Part shown: positions 37,301 through 49,355 of the stretch, one piece after another
How positions within the stretch are numbered: the stretch's first letter is position 1
Layout of the letters: every line of letters starts with the position of its first letter
Assembly (NCBI GenBank): GCA_030533445.1
Contig: CM060072.1
Span: 20,897,767 to 20,961,766 of the forward strand
DNA from: Cyprinodon diabolis
Taxonomy: Eukaryota; Chordata; Actinopteri; Cyprinodontiformes; Cyprinodontidae
Reading direction: 5' to 3'
Length of the DNA stretch: 64,000 nt
Notes under the pieces: generated by a model
What the model saw: the letters and a program-made list of their open reading frames with translations, nothing else
Told to the model about the DNA's origin: nothing
Database searches by the model: none
Made by a program: the position numbers and the translations under genes

Positions 37301-38722
37301 GATATTCATATAGATAAGGATGATTTTTATGCATCAACATTCAAAATTTGAAGATTAAAGAAAATATGCCATTTGGTGAGGTATCTGTGTGTTGCACTTT
37401 ATAAATCACTAATGTTTAATACAAAGCTTACTGTGAGTGATCAGACCATTTTTTTTACAATTGTAATGTGAGATTTAGAAAATTCCAAAATTCTATTTAG
37501 GTAAGAGAAGATTTGTGTACATTTAAATTTCTTAAACAATTTTACAGAAATTCCTAATTATTGCGCTGATTGTGCGAAAATGCTTAATACGTAATTTGAC
37601 ACCAGATTCTCATATGGTTTGTCCAGAAAAGTCCTTTAAAGCTCTGTGCTTATCGTAATTTTTAGAGGTTAGCAGCTATAATGAAACAGTGGAGTTGCTG
37701 GTTAGGGCTTTGAAAGATCCAAGGTAAAAAGATGTAAAACAGGGCTCTATTACACATCTTTAAAAAAAATATGTTGGGGGAAATTAGCTGCAATTCCCTG
37801 TTAACACACTACCTGCAGTAAAGCATGGTGATGGCAGTGTCTTGCTTTAGGAAGGTTTTTATTGCAGGAACAGCGAAGCTGGTCGGAGCCCATGGACATG
37901 CTGGTACCGGTCTTATTATAGCTGTTTGTTTGTGCACGAAAAAAAAATAGATGTCTCATTGCATTTTATATAAGTTGAAAAATTAATGCAAAAATAGAAA
38001 TGCGTGACATGTTAAGACCATGCTGACAGATTTGGTTTCAGAACGGAAGGCAGCTAGCATGTTTGTACACATTGTGGTCATTGAAACTGCAAACCAGTGA
38101 ACACAGACAAGAACAAAGTGTTCTAAAAATAAGCAAGATGGGCTTTATAAAAATAGATATGTGTCTGAGAAAAAAAAAAGATGTATAAAATATCTCACGC
38201 TAACATATTTCCTTTTAAAAACAGCCTGTAGAGCCTGACCTGAATTACGCTTCGCTGGATCTGAAGATTGCGAAAAAACGCAAGAAACATCGTCATCTGC
38301 AAGGCCAGGGACAAGGACGCAACAAGCAGCAGGATCTGCAGGCAGGCCACCTCACTCCTCCTTCCAACGACTTCTTGGAGATAGATGCGGAAGTGGATGC
38401 TCACCTGCCCTGCAGAGACACTGCCGTCATGGTCTCTCACAGCAGCATCTATCTCAACAGTCAACAGATAGCACAAGAAGCCGAGGAGATGCAAAGAGAG
38501 AGGGGCATCAACATGGAGGAGAAGGAAATTATAGGATGGGATGGCTTACAAGAGAGCGTGAGAGGAGGAAGAAGAAATTGGGCGGAAAATCCTGAAAACT
38601 GGGAAAGAAAAGAAAACCATAATGGAAGTGATGGGAAGATATGTATACAACTTTCAGAGGAAGAAACTACTCTGAGTTGTTCAGATCAAGTCACTGACAG
38701 CTTTAGTCATGATAGCGGCTAA
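34400..38722 (+). CDS. trat1: TRAT1/TRIM-like transmembrane adaptor, six exons
   Basis: Exons are 34400-34412, 34975-35073, 35165-35204, 35361-35485, 36304-36353 and 38225-38722, all in frame, giving 274 aa. The outer part is only five residues (MDIDG). A membrane helix spans about 6-28, and Cys residues at 22, 28 and 36 could support the disulfide dimer known for this family. The cytoplasmic tail has three ordered Tyr motifs: NPIYGNI (Y84), CYETM (Y96) and LNYASLDL (Y117), followed by a basic KKRKKHRH stretch. Human TRAT1 has the same order (YGNL, YEQM, YASL, then basic residues). YxxM recruits PI3-kinase p85. TRAT1 associates with the T-cell receptor/CD3 complex. This protein is longer than the human 186 aa, mainly through its acidic, Ser/Gln-rich C-terminal part. 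An AATAAA lies at 38948-38953. Confidence 0.85.
37794..37895 (+). repeat. Possible Tc1-like fragment in TRAT1 intron 5
   Basis: TAAAGCATGGTGATGGCAGT followed by a GGAACAGCGAAGCTGGTC block resembles the V-K-H-G-G-G region of Tc1-type transposase genes. It is short and decayed. Confidence 0.4.
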
Positions 38723-38947
38723 CTACATATTTATATATAAGTCAATTACTTGTCTCAAATGTTTTACAATGTTTTCTAGAAAACATAAAAAATGTCAAAC
38801 TATTTTATATTTTCAGCACAAAAACAGCAACTATCATCTTCAATTTTCTCTATGCCTGGCAGAGTTAAGCAATGTCCTTCTTGTCACAGACAATCTACCT
38901 CTTATAGTCATGTTGAGCAATAGAAACATAACTGTGCTTCTCTGTGA

Positions 38948-38953
38948 AATAAA
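38948..38953 (+). terminator. TRAT1 polyadenylation signal
   Basis: AATAAA 225 bp past the stop codon, the first strong match downstream. Confidence 0.5.
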
Positions 38954-40879
38954 CTACTTAAAAGAAAGAGGGGAAATGTTGTGTGACATTTAGAGGTCAA
39001 GAGCCATGTGGAAATTGTAGGTTATTGTGAAACACAGGAAAACAAAGGTAATCATCAGAGGACACGGAGGAACTTTACTCCTTTGATGTCTCTTATTCGT
39101 CCATCAGCAGACGTTTCATAAAAAAAAGTGTGAAAGCAGCTTTTTTTTTTCCATGATGTGGGTAAGAGCTTTTTACATAATTGCACTTGCCTTTGCACAT
39201 GTGAACCAGCTTTTAAATTATTTTATGGATTAAGCCAACAGCACAGAAACTAGAAGCAAATGAATAACGATAATGATAAATAGTGGTTTAATTTTCCATC
39301 TTCCCAACAGGGAAAACTGTCTATCTGTTTAAACTGTAAATGTCACCCACGGAGGATTTTCTATGTGAAAGCAATGATAAAGGTCATTGTGTTCACAGTC
39401 TATGAGCTAATGCCCCATCGGTTTAAATGAATGTCTTTCTCTCTGTAATCCCCAATCTGCAAAGTAATTTACCGACCATCTGTCTGCTGACAGGACGGCG
39501 CTCTGAGTTGAACTCAGCATTTACAGGCCTTAAAGCACACTATTTGTTGACAGTCTCTTAAAGGCGGACAAGGATCTATTTCCCACTTAATGTGTTATAA
39601 GTGACCTAAAAGCATTTTTGGATAGAGATACAGAAAGGCTACAAAGATATCCTCCAAAATAAAAGTCCTTTTTTATTTATTGTTTGGATTTTTTATTATT
39701 TTATTTCTTTCATATACCCAAATACAATTAATAATATATGGTATCATTAAACACCACAAATGAAAAGTAGCAGGAGGAAGATAAACTTGTAACCCCTGCC
39801 CCTTGTCAAATCATTCACATACAGTATGTAGAAGAAAGATAATAAACATACAAATATAAATCATCAATTTCTTTCATCTCCCATCGCATAAATGTTCATT
39901 TTAGCTTTTTTTTATTTTCTTAAAATGAAATATACTAGTACAACTCTCCAGGGTGACATTTTGATAATTCCATAGTTTATAACCAGCAACAGAAATACAC
40001 ATTGTTTTTAACATTAACCGGCCAAACCTGGGTTTAAAATCCAACCAGCGTCTGCTGTTATCCTCTTCTAATTGAAATAGGTTCTGTAAATTTTCTGGTA
40101 AATATTTATTTATTGTTTTATGCCTTATTATTTAAAGGCTGAGGCTCAGCTCCAACTGAAGGGGAAAAAATAATTCAGTTGCCAAAGTTTTGTTGCTTTA
40201 CAACTGCCATTTTCACTAAATCTATTTGAAGTTTAATTTTATGTGACATACCAAAACAATTTAGAGCCTCGTTGTGAATTGGTAGCAAAAGTATTCACAG
40301 TTTACAAAATGTTGAACAATAAAACAATACAAACAATAAAAGATTTACCCAGAATTTTTATTCAAACCTCTTGAGTAAAATCCAGCGCAACCATCTGCCT
40401 TCTAAACCAAGCAAGGATGGGAGCTAAAAGATAAAATGAAATGAGAGACAATAAAAAGGAGTGATTGGTTTTACCAGATGTTCGCAGTTGATTGTGTTAT
40501 TGTCATTTTGTGTCAAATTCAGTTTTATTATGAATCCATCTGTTATGTGTAAAGAGCTTTGAGAGAATTCATAGAGACTTCACAATGTCATTAAGACAAA
40601 GAACCACAATATAGTGCCAAACATGGCTCACCGATCCAAATATTTGAAATCAGATGTTCCAGTAACTTCCCAGGCCATGGGTATAAAAAATCCAGCCCTT
40701 TGAAATGCTGACTTCTTTTATATCACTCTTAAAAGCTCAGTAAATTCCAGTGTGGTGACAGGATGTTACAGACGTTCAGTTTCCTTCACAGTCACCTGTC
40801 AGTGACAATATAACATAATACAAAGAGTGAAAGAAGCTTAAAATTACAGAAACTCCATCAACAAGTTATAGGCCGTGTA

Positions 40880-41100
40880 AACTGCTGCGGATGCTACTGC
40901 AGGTTGGCAACTTTCTGCCTGGTCAATCACTGCAGATCTCCAAATTTCATCTAGCCCTCAGATTGTTCAAGAACAGTATATAGGGGGTTTCAATGAATGG
41001 TTTTCCATAGCAAAGAGGCTGTATCCAAGTCTTACATCACCAAGTACAATTCAGCACATCAAATGGATTGAAGCACTTGTCACTGGACTTTAGAGCAGTA
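40880..41100 (+). pseudogene. Decayed Tc1-like transposase fragment
   Basis: The text CTGCCTGGTCAATCACTGCA ... AGCACTTGTCACTGGACTTT matches in order the middle of another fish Tc1 transposase. One frame still reads CHWTLEQ before a stop, where intact copies read RHWTLEQW. Ends could not be placed. Confidence 0.55.
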
Positions 41101-41867
41101 GACTTAGACAACTTTTATTGTCATTTTGTATATGCAGATTGTATACAAAACGAGGAGCAAACAGGACAGGAAAAGCCTGAGAGGAAAAGCAAAGATTATA
41201 ATCAAATGATCACTTGGAGAAACTGCCAAAAGCCCAATAGTTCATATGGAGCAGCTGCAGAGATCCATACCTCAGGTTAGAGAATCTGTTGTTAAGACTT
41301 AAATATCCATGAGCTAAAAAACGGAATTTCCGGACATAAAGTCCATAAATACATTTTTAAAGTAAGATGTAAGAATTTTCTTTTTAAATTTACCACAACA
41401 CAGGATGAAAACACACCACGGCCGGACAAAGATCTAACCTTTTGGCCTACATACTGTTTGTGGTGTTAAGCTAACATTGCACATCACTCTGCAATAAATA
41501 CACCATGTGATGGTGAGACATGATGGTGGTTGCATCATGCTGTATGATGGTAGGACCTCATGGAAAGATAGGTAATGTAAAACATTTGTGACAAGCTAAC
41601 TTAAACATACAGGTAAAATCCAAATGGAATAGTTTAGATCAAACCTGTTTTTTTTTTTTTTTACCTCTTAGAAAGGTCTGGTCAAAGTCTAGATCTAAAG
41701 ACAATTAAAAAGGTCTTCAAAAATTAATTTCACTGAAACTGTGAATGCAATTAGCCAAGGTCTGAGTTGCTTTTGCAAAAAACAATCTGCAAAACTTCCA
41801 AATTATTAGATGTGCAAAGTTGGTAGAGACACACATGAAAATTCTTTCAGCTATGATTTAAGATTTA

Positions 41868-41935
41868 GAATTACTTTATTAATCCCTCGTAGGAATTTAT
41901 TTTCTTGCAGAGCCGTTTACAGAAGTATAATACAG
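41868..41935 (-). repeat. LINE/SINE 3' tail
   Basis: ATTACTTTATTAATCCCTCG followed by AGGAATTTATTTTCTTGCAG resembles Rex1-type 3' ends on the minus strand. Confidence 0.45.
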
Positions 41936-43280
41936 CAAAATAAAATATGATATAACAAGACAGAATAAAATAAGTAATTAACATAAGTAAAATTACAATC
42001 CACACAGTAAAATGACGTGAGATAAACAGTGTAAAATAAGATATAGGGATATAATAAGCTAAGAATAAGATAAGGATCTAAGTATATACAATCAACAGTA
42101 TTTCTTATGAGTTGTTTGAATAAACCTTTTTTTATGAGGGGCTGCAAATAATGCATGTCACATTTTTCAGATTTGTATTTTTATATAGCCTATGGTAATT
42201 TCCTCCATTTTAAAATTCTATCAGACCCTTATGTCACCCTATTCCATGAGATCCCCTAAAACGTTTATGGTTAAAATATGACAAAAGTTTACGGTGCGTT
42301 TATACTTTTCCAAGGCTATATACATGGATCCTCTCAGCTGTGACTAACAATATTTTGTGGGGTTTTTTAAACAAATACTCCCAGAAAAAAGACCATTGCC
42401 ATGAATTCCATCAAGGTTTCAGTCTCAACATGACATTGCTCATCAGAAGCCCTAAGGCACAGGATTAATCCTAAATTCCTTTGGTTGAGCTGCAGATTTA
42501 AAGTTTCCTGTGACAGTGGATGATTGCACTATGAAAGGTGAAAGGAAAGGCTTTTCAAGTCCTTTCCTCTTTTTTTTCTTTTTTGAAAAAGGGTATATGT
42601 CAGGAAGATACCCAGACTTGACAGTGACGACTTAATGTAAAGAGATCCTCCTCTCTGATGAGACTTAATAACAATGTACATGTACAGCTGCAGCAAGTGC
42701 ACACATTTTTTTCTTTCTTTTTGTGCCTGTCCTGAGTCAGAGGATAGCCAAGCAGATTTGCTTTCACCATGATGACTGTTTTCATAAGGTTCTGCTTGGT
42801 ACTTGTATTTGAAACTCTATTGAAAATTATTTTGGGAGTGCAATTGAATAAAAGTAAAATCAAATAAAAAAAGACACTTGGAAAGGGAGGTGAGAAAGAA
42901 AAAGGGTGTAACAACTAAGGAGAGAGAGAAATAGATAGAGACCAGTAAGAGATCATGAAAAGAGAGAAACCAAAACAAAAAATAAATAGACAAAGCAGAA
43001 GATATACCGTAACTCCTAGATGTCTGCTTCCACACCTTTATGAGACGAGTGGGAAAGAAAACAAAGAACATAAAAACAGCAAAAAGAAGACATCAGAGAA
43101 CCAATTAAATATCAACAAAAAATTTCAAGACCAGCTGGCATCCCTTAGATATCCATGTGTGTGGAAGCCAGTACTTATGGTGATTACACAATATTATTCA
43201 GGGTGGTATGTATCTGTAGCTTTAGCTTAGTATTTTGTATTACTGTGTATCCATGAAGACCTGGAACCAAACCAAACCCA

Positions 43281-43307
43281 TGCATACATACCACAGGTAT
43301 GTATGCA
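43281..43307. repeat. 12-bp inverted repeat, 3-nt loop
   Basis: TGCATACATACC, loop ACA, then the exact complement GGTATGTATGCA. Confidence 0.9.
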
Positions 43308-43645
43308 CGGGTATAGTCTTGTATGAAGGATTATATGCTTAATAGCAGGTGTGGGTGGCCCCAGTCTCGTCCTACAGGGCCCAGGATCGATAGAGGCGGA
43401 ATCACTGGGACCAAAAAGAGGGCAGACATACGCATGGCAGGACCCACCAGAGAATGGTAAAAAAGAACACCTGGAGCCTGAAAGGAGCCCAATTCCTGAG
43501 GGGCCCGACAGGCCACACTGCCTAGGTCCGCAGCAACGAGCCCATGGGCTCCAGCTGTGGCTCGTCATACCCGAGGTGGACATGCATGAGAGCCCAGGGG
43601 TGTGAGGATAGGTGTGCACCACCCCCTAATGGGGACCTCACAGGG

Positions 43646-43684
43646 TCATTGCAGGCACAAACCCTGACCTTGTGCCTGCAATGA
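43646..43684. repeat. 15-bp inverted repeat, 9-nt loop
   Basis: TCATTGCAGGCACAA at 43646-43660 pairs perfectly with TTGTGCCTGCAATGA at 43670-43684. Confidence 0.92.
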
Positions 43685-44892
43685 TATTTTGTTAATCTTA
43701 TTTAAATTGATAAAGTTCACTTATCTCTTAATTTTAATTATAATCTTAAAACATTCATTCAAACTAATTTTAACATTGTCCCACTGGCATTGTCAAGTCT
43801 TTAAATAGACCAGCTGTAGCTGTATAAATTGAACTTTGATTTCATCATTTTGTTCATGAAAACAATGACTTTTGACTATTCCCCTTTTTTTCAGTTTAAT
43901 CCACTTTATACAGTACTTTAAAAGAACATATGGCTCCACTTTATCCCCTTGAGTTTAAAACGTGTTCTAGAACAACCCGTAATGGCAGCAAAATGATCAA
44001 ATGATATTAGTGACAATAAAAAGGACTATTTGGTTTTACCAGATGTTCCCATTCGATTGTTTTATTCATCCCTTAGCTGTTCCTTAATGTATGTTACAGC
44101 AACCAGATAAAACAACTACCGTATTAATACTACACTATTACTTGCCAAGATTGAGGAGCCATAGCACAGCTGTCAGTCTTTAGATAGATATAGGTGGAAA
44201 TTTATACACATTTAATGATCTAGATTTTAAAGACAATGAAATGAGTCCTCCAGAGACGTAACGTCTTAAAAAGACATAAAGGCATATTTCATGGTTTTTG
44301 AAGAGTGGTTCTGGTGAAATTTGCTAAAACCTTGCTACCAGTAAATGTCCCTGTTCTTGAATTTATTTGGTTCAGGTTTCCAATGATGTGTGTGTGCACC
44401 TCTGTGGGCATTGAAGTCAGGACCATTTTTTTCTGATTTCACCATCTAATAGACAACTATCAGTTGTTATAAAGTGAGGACATTTGTCTGGTCCTCACAA
44501 CCTGTTTTATAAACAGTTAGGTTTAGATCTAATGTGTGATTGGCTTTAGCGTAGGGTTAGGATGAGTTATGCACTCTTAGTGGTTAGGTTTGGGTTATTG
44601 TCGTGGTTAAGCCATAGAATGGATCAAAAATGACTGAAAATCAGTGGAAGTCAATGGGAGTAAACACACTGGGAGGAGGGATCTTCAGTTAGAATTTAGC
44701 AAGTTCATTAAAAACATAATTTAGAAGGTATTCATAACAAATGATGAACTTTGAATAAAAAGTTTAATTACCTGAAGAAACTACAACTAAAATCAAGTTT
44801 ATTTCAACAGCTTCTGGTTTTAACGTTTATCAAATACTGATTATCCTTTAATCATTATGTAGCCATAAAAAATAAAACTGTCAGTAAAATCT

Positions 44893-44974
<82 letters not shown>
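44893..44974. repeat. (GAAA)n microsatellite
   Basis: About 20 uninterrupted units. Confidence 0.97.
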
Positions 44975-45043
44975 CTGATGGGATTGAGTTTGAAACTTCT
45001 ATGTCAGAGTGAGAACTCTTTTTAGAGACGATCTTTGTTTCAA

Positions 45044-45055
45044 AACATGGCGGCC
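45044..45055 (+). promoter_or_regulatory. YY1-type motif upstream of TIMM10B
   Basis: AACATGGCGGCC fits the YY1 core ATGGCGGC and lies about 235 bp before the TIMM10B start. YY1 sites are common in promoters of nuclear genes for mitochondrial proteins. Function is inferred. Confidence 0.4.
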
Positions 45056-45288
45056 TCCATGTGAATGTCATGCCATCCTAAATCCTACGTCTTAATGATC
45101 AAATGCAAGCAGTTTGTTTCGATTTTGTAACATTAGAAGTAAATTTTATCTTCCTGTCTATTTGCTTCATCCGTCCGATTTTATGTGGAATTATTAAAAC
45201 CCGGATTTCAAAGCTTCCGTAGATCTGGCGTGCAGGCTGCTTGTTTCCACATTAGCAGACCAGTGGATCGCCACCGAGGAGAATTACG

Positions 45289-46081
45289 ATGGATCCTGAC
45301 CAGCAGCTTAGAAACGTAAGTCACTTTTAAACTCACTGTTTAAGTATTAAAAGTCGTGATGATTCTTATAAACTGGATCTCTTCCAGCTGCGGGATTTCC
45401 TGCTGGTTTACAACCGCATGACTGAGATCTGCTTCCAGCGCTGCACAAGCAACTTCAACTACAGAAACCTCACAATGGATGAGGTACTTGAAAATAAATC
45501 ACCCCAACCAACATAATACACTGCATCTAAGTCAACATCTTGTTGCAAATATGGTGTTTTTTTGCCACAGAATAGCTGAGTTACCCTGGTGCCAATTATT
45601 ATCTCAGTATTTTAATGTATAATGCAGATGGATTATTCATAAAAATCTAATATTTTATGCTAACTTTCTTGTTTCTAAGGAGAGGTGCGTTGACAGCTGT
45701 GCTGGGAAGCTGATCCGCACAAACCATCGCTTGATGGGCACCTATGTGCAGCTGATGCCTCGGATGGTACAGCGGAGGATGGAGGAGATGGAGAGCAAGG
45801 CTGCAGAGATGGCAAAGGCAACCGAGGCTGCTTCTGCATCTGAGACCATTGGAACTGCTCCAGCAGTTCAGACGCCTATAAATCCACCTCCATCTACTCA
45901 GATTATTCAATCAATGACTGAAGTAGCACCAGTAGGCCATGATTCAGCACTGAAGCCACCAGGGGTGGAAATTCCAGCTGATTCAGGAGGCAGGGGAATA
46001 AGTTTATCAGCTCCTATGCCGATTACACCCAGGACAGAAAATGTAAATATCTCAGAGCTTAAAGAACCTGGACAATCTTAG
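45289..46081 (+). CDS. timm10b: TIMM10B (Tim10b/FXC1), small Tim chaperone
   Basis: Exons 45289-45315, 45388-45483 and 45680-46081 give 174 aa. Residues 10-28 read [19 protein letters not shown], almost the human sequence. The twin CX3C motif is complete (C24-C28 and C44-C48, spaced 15 residues as in human) and is followed by [19 protein letters not shown]. Small Tims form hexamers in the mitochondrial intermembrane space; TIMM10B binds TIMM9/TIMM10 at the TIM22 complex, which inserts carrier proteins into the inner membrane. After about residue 80 the protein continues as a Met/Glu/Ala-rich and then Pro/Ser/Thr-rich tail not present in the 103-aa human protein. The introns are 72 and 196 bp. 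An AATAAA at 47301 may end the transcript. Confidence 0.93.
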
Positions 46082-49000
46082 TTTCCACAAACAGATGGAT
46101 TTTCTTAGGCTGCTGTATCTGGAATCCAGAATTACTCTGGGAGTCGTAAACAGTCAGTGAGCAGAAGATGGGGCAATAAGCAAGTCCTAGAGAAAAAACT
46201 TGGGGCTTGACAGGTCAAGAGAGGCGTGAATCACAGAAGTTTTAGTGATCAGAGTGGAGGATATGTCCTCAAAATCTATCAACACCCCTGCTGTCTGATG
46301 ACGGCCCCAACAGTGGTTCTTTTTTTTTTTTTCTTTTTTTTGACTGGTATGAACCTAAGATTTTATTTTGTTTCTTTTCTATAATAATTGTATACGGTAA
46401 CTGTTTTCGGCTGATGTCACACAAATCGCAGCTGTTTCTAAGTTTAAATTTTAAATAGTTCAGAACAGAAGACAAAAAGTCAAAACTGAACTTAAAGGAA
46501 AGGTAAAGATAGGTTCTGTTAAAAGGCTGTAAGTAGATAATATCTTATCTGCAGCCATTGATCCGCCTGGCGGCATTATTTGGTATAAATCCACATCAGT
46601 TGGTCCTAGAGGCTAGTTTGGGAGCCGCCAAGACCAGATCTGACTTCTCTGATCCACTTTTTTAAAAGCCTGTTACTTTTACATTTTGCAAAGCTGATGG
46701 GTAATTAGAAAGAAAATGGAGGTAGAAAGTATTGTGCCACAAGTAACTCCTCTATAAGCTACATCTTAAGAATAAAACAAGCTAGTTGTTACTGCTAGAA
46801 AAAGAAAAACAACTGAAGCTGGAATATTATTTACTAATTATATATTATAAGGCCTTTTTAATTAGGTAGTCAGTTAGTTTTCTGTATGTTTCACACAGGT
46901 TAATTGAAGGACATTGCTTCCTACCTCCATGTTTAATATAAAATAACTTGATAGTTTAAAGGTTTTTAGTTTGTCTATTGCATTACTTACTATAAGCATA
47001 TCCTAGCAGTAGAAATCTGCTTTGGTCTCTGTTCCTGTTGGACTAGCTGTTAGCCTGATGTGGATTCATATTGAAGGAAAAACGTTTAACTGAGCTGAAC
47101 ATCTCACTTCTGACTTCAAAGCTGTTCCCTTTAAATACGTCATGTCTTTTGTCTGTTTTCAACAATGTGGAAATGTTTTGATTTAAAACAAGAAATGACA
47201 TATAGTGCTAAAATAATGGTGGACTGTGGTGATGTGCCTAAAAAAAACACCACAAGTTATTAAAAAAAGCTGTCCTTATTATTCATGTAACAAAATATGG
47301 AATAAAGCTTGTATATCAATATTTCATGTTTTCAGGTTTATCACTGTTTATTAAAGATGATGAAAAACTGCTACTGCTTTCAGCATATTCATATGATTAC
47401 ATCTTAGGCTTGTTTTTCTGAAACTGTCCTGCGACTCCTAGACAACCCATCAAAGCAACAGGACTTACTGCTGTGGTGGTGAATGTAGTTCATGACCTTC
47501 GTCACATCTCCGTATCCTCCCAGAGTTTCCTTCCTGTTGTTGCATTATCAAGATGATCTCACATAGCCTGACCTACAGTAGTGCTCCGATCTGTTACATG
47601 CTGTCAAAATCCACTAAGACCGTGACAAACGATATGAGCTTCAGATTGATGGGATTGGCATAAAGGTAATTACTTTAAATCGATGTTTGCATGCTGCAAT
47701 TCTCACCGTCAGGCAGTTTAATGAATTCTGAAAAGAGACAGAATAATTATCCCATCAGTGGATATAATGGAAGAAAAAGGACTCAACGAAAAGCTACTTT
47801 TTAGCTGTTGTCATGTAATGAAAGGCTGTTACCATAGTTGCTTTTTTTAAGTTATCTGATAGTGGCAAAGCTGTATAATTACTGCTCTCTAATTGCTTTA
47901 CTTTGTAAGATGCTATTAAATAAAGATATGTTAACGTTCACTTCAAAAAACAATGTAATTGCAATTCTTTCACTATAAGTTGCCATGATTGATTATGATC
48001 AATATGAAGTTTTTTTGGCTATTACAAAAAGTGAGTTAGAGTCCAGATAACCTGCCAAATGTTGCATACAACAACCAGGGCTCTGAGTTTGTGATATTGC
48101 AGGCATTAGGTTGTCAAGAAGATTGCAAATCAATTTGATGTGCAAATCTATTTCCTGAACAAAAGCACATTGCATGAAATTGAAGTTTATATATAAACTT
48201 TTCAACTCTTAACTGTATTTAAATAGTTCCTATTTTGTTTTAGTACATTTTTTATATTATTTAGACAATGCATTGATGTCTTTTACATCTATTTTGCACT
48301 GTATTGCAACAGCTATTAAATAGCTTAGTTATTTATTTTTTTTTTTTTATGCAAATAACCTTTTTGAAGGACTTCAATGACATGTACACACCGAATGACA
48401 TTGACCCAGAAGTGCGGGAGATTCACTGCTTTGATGTGTAGTACACAATCATAAAGCAGCTGTGTGATGCTATATGAAACTAACATCTCTTTGAATCAAG
48501 GCCATAACAAATTAATAAAGTTTTCCCACCTTTTGTATCAGCAAAGTGTGTGTTATCACATGACCAATGGGTGTTTTTATGAAATGTAAGACATAGGCCT
48601 AATTCTCTGTGCAGATCATCAATTCATTTCAAAAATGTCTTATACAATGATTTTTAATTAACCCTTTATATGGCAAGTTACCATTTTTGATCACTTGCAT
48701 ACCCCTTACAAATCGAGCCCCCCGTCCCTCAGCGAGGTCTAGAAGCACTAGATCTATATCCAGCCATTCAGCAAAGATTCTGCTACATGGTTGCACATCT
48801 TATTTTGCCATTTGACCAATTAGATAATTATCTACTGTAAATTAAGTTGAAAAAAAGTTAAGTCAAGAAAAAAAAGGTAAAAAAAAAAGCCAATTGAAAA
48901 GGTATAAAGTAAAGATAATAAGCCTAGTAAACAATTAACAAAATTAACAATTAACAAATGTAAGTGCCAATATCAGCATTAATGCCTCTAAGGTTATGTT

Positions 49001-49320
49001 GTAACAAGAAAAATTTGTTTATTTCACTCTCAGAGCGTTTTTCGTGAATTTCTTATAGAAACACTTTTGTTATTTTTACTTTATATATTCGGGAAAGTCG
49101 GTGTTTCCTTTCATTACATTTGTGGGCATCAACATATCCATATTTTTTTAATGTTACAAAGGTAATAAGGTCTTGTCCTGAACACTGCTGGCTTGAAATT
49201 TTGATTTTCAAAGTATTTCACTGAATGCTCTATTATTTTCCTAACATGTTATTCTGCAGTTATTTTTCATAATAGTTATTGTTAGTTGTTTTGTTTTTTG
49301 TTTTTTTTTAATTGTTTGTT
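46082..49320. other. 3' UTR and intergenic between TIMM10B and ILK
   Basis: AT-rich except for two coding-like islands, both unassigned: minus strand 47404-47533 and plus strand 48370-48441. Confidence 0.45.
48370..48441 (+). CDS. Possible terminal exon, unassigned
   Basis: After a T-rich tract and a GAAG acceptor-like site, the frame reads DFNDMYTPNDIDPEVREI then HCFDV and a TAG. An AATAAA follows 72 bp later (48514-48519). Base composition is clearly richer in G+C than its flanks. I do not recognise the protein and found no upstream exon. It could also be the tail of a processed pseudogene. Confidence 0.3.
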   Translation, partial: DFNDMYTPNDIDPEVREIHCFDV

Positions 49321-49355
49321 TTTGCGCAAACAACATTCGCATCGTTGCATTTCCA

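Larger units (their letters stand above)
38960..45040. other. Intergenic between TRAT1 and TIMM10B
   Basis: No intact gene is seen. It contains a Tc1 relic at 40880-41100, LINE tails at about 41096-41160 and 41868-41935, a diverged sequence pair at 40437-40495 and 44003-44063, two hairpins with a GC-rich stretch between them (43281-43684), and a GAAA array. Confidence 0.5.

Noticed and set aside
43227..43622. 131-codon minus-strand frame
   Set aside because: It lies in a GC-rich stretch bracketed by hairpins; open frames there follow from composition and no family is recognised.
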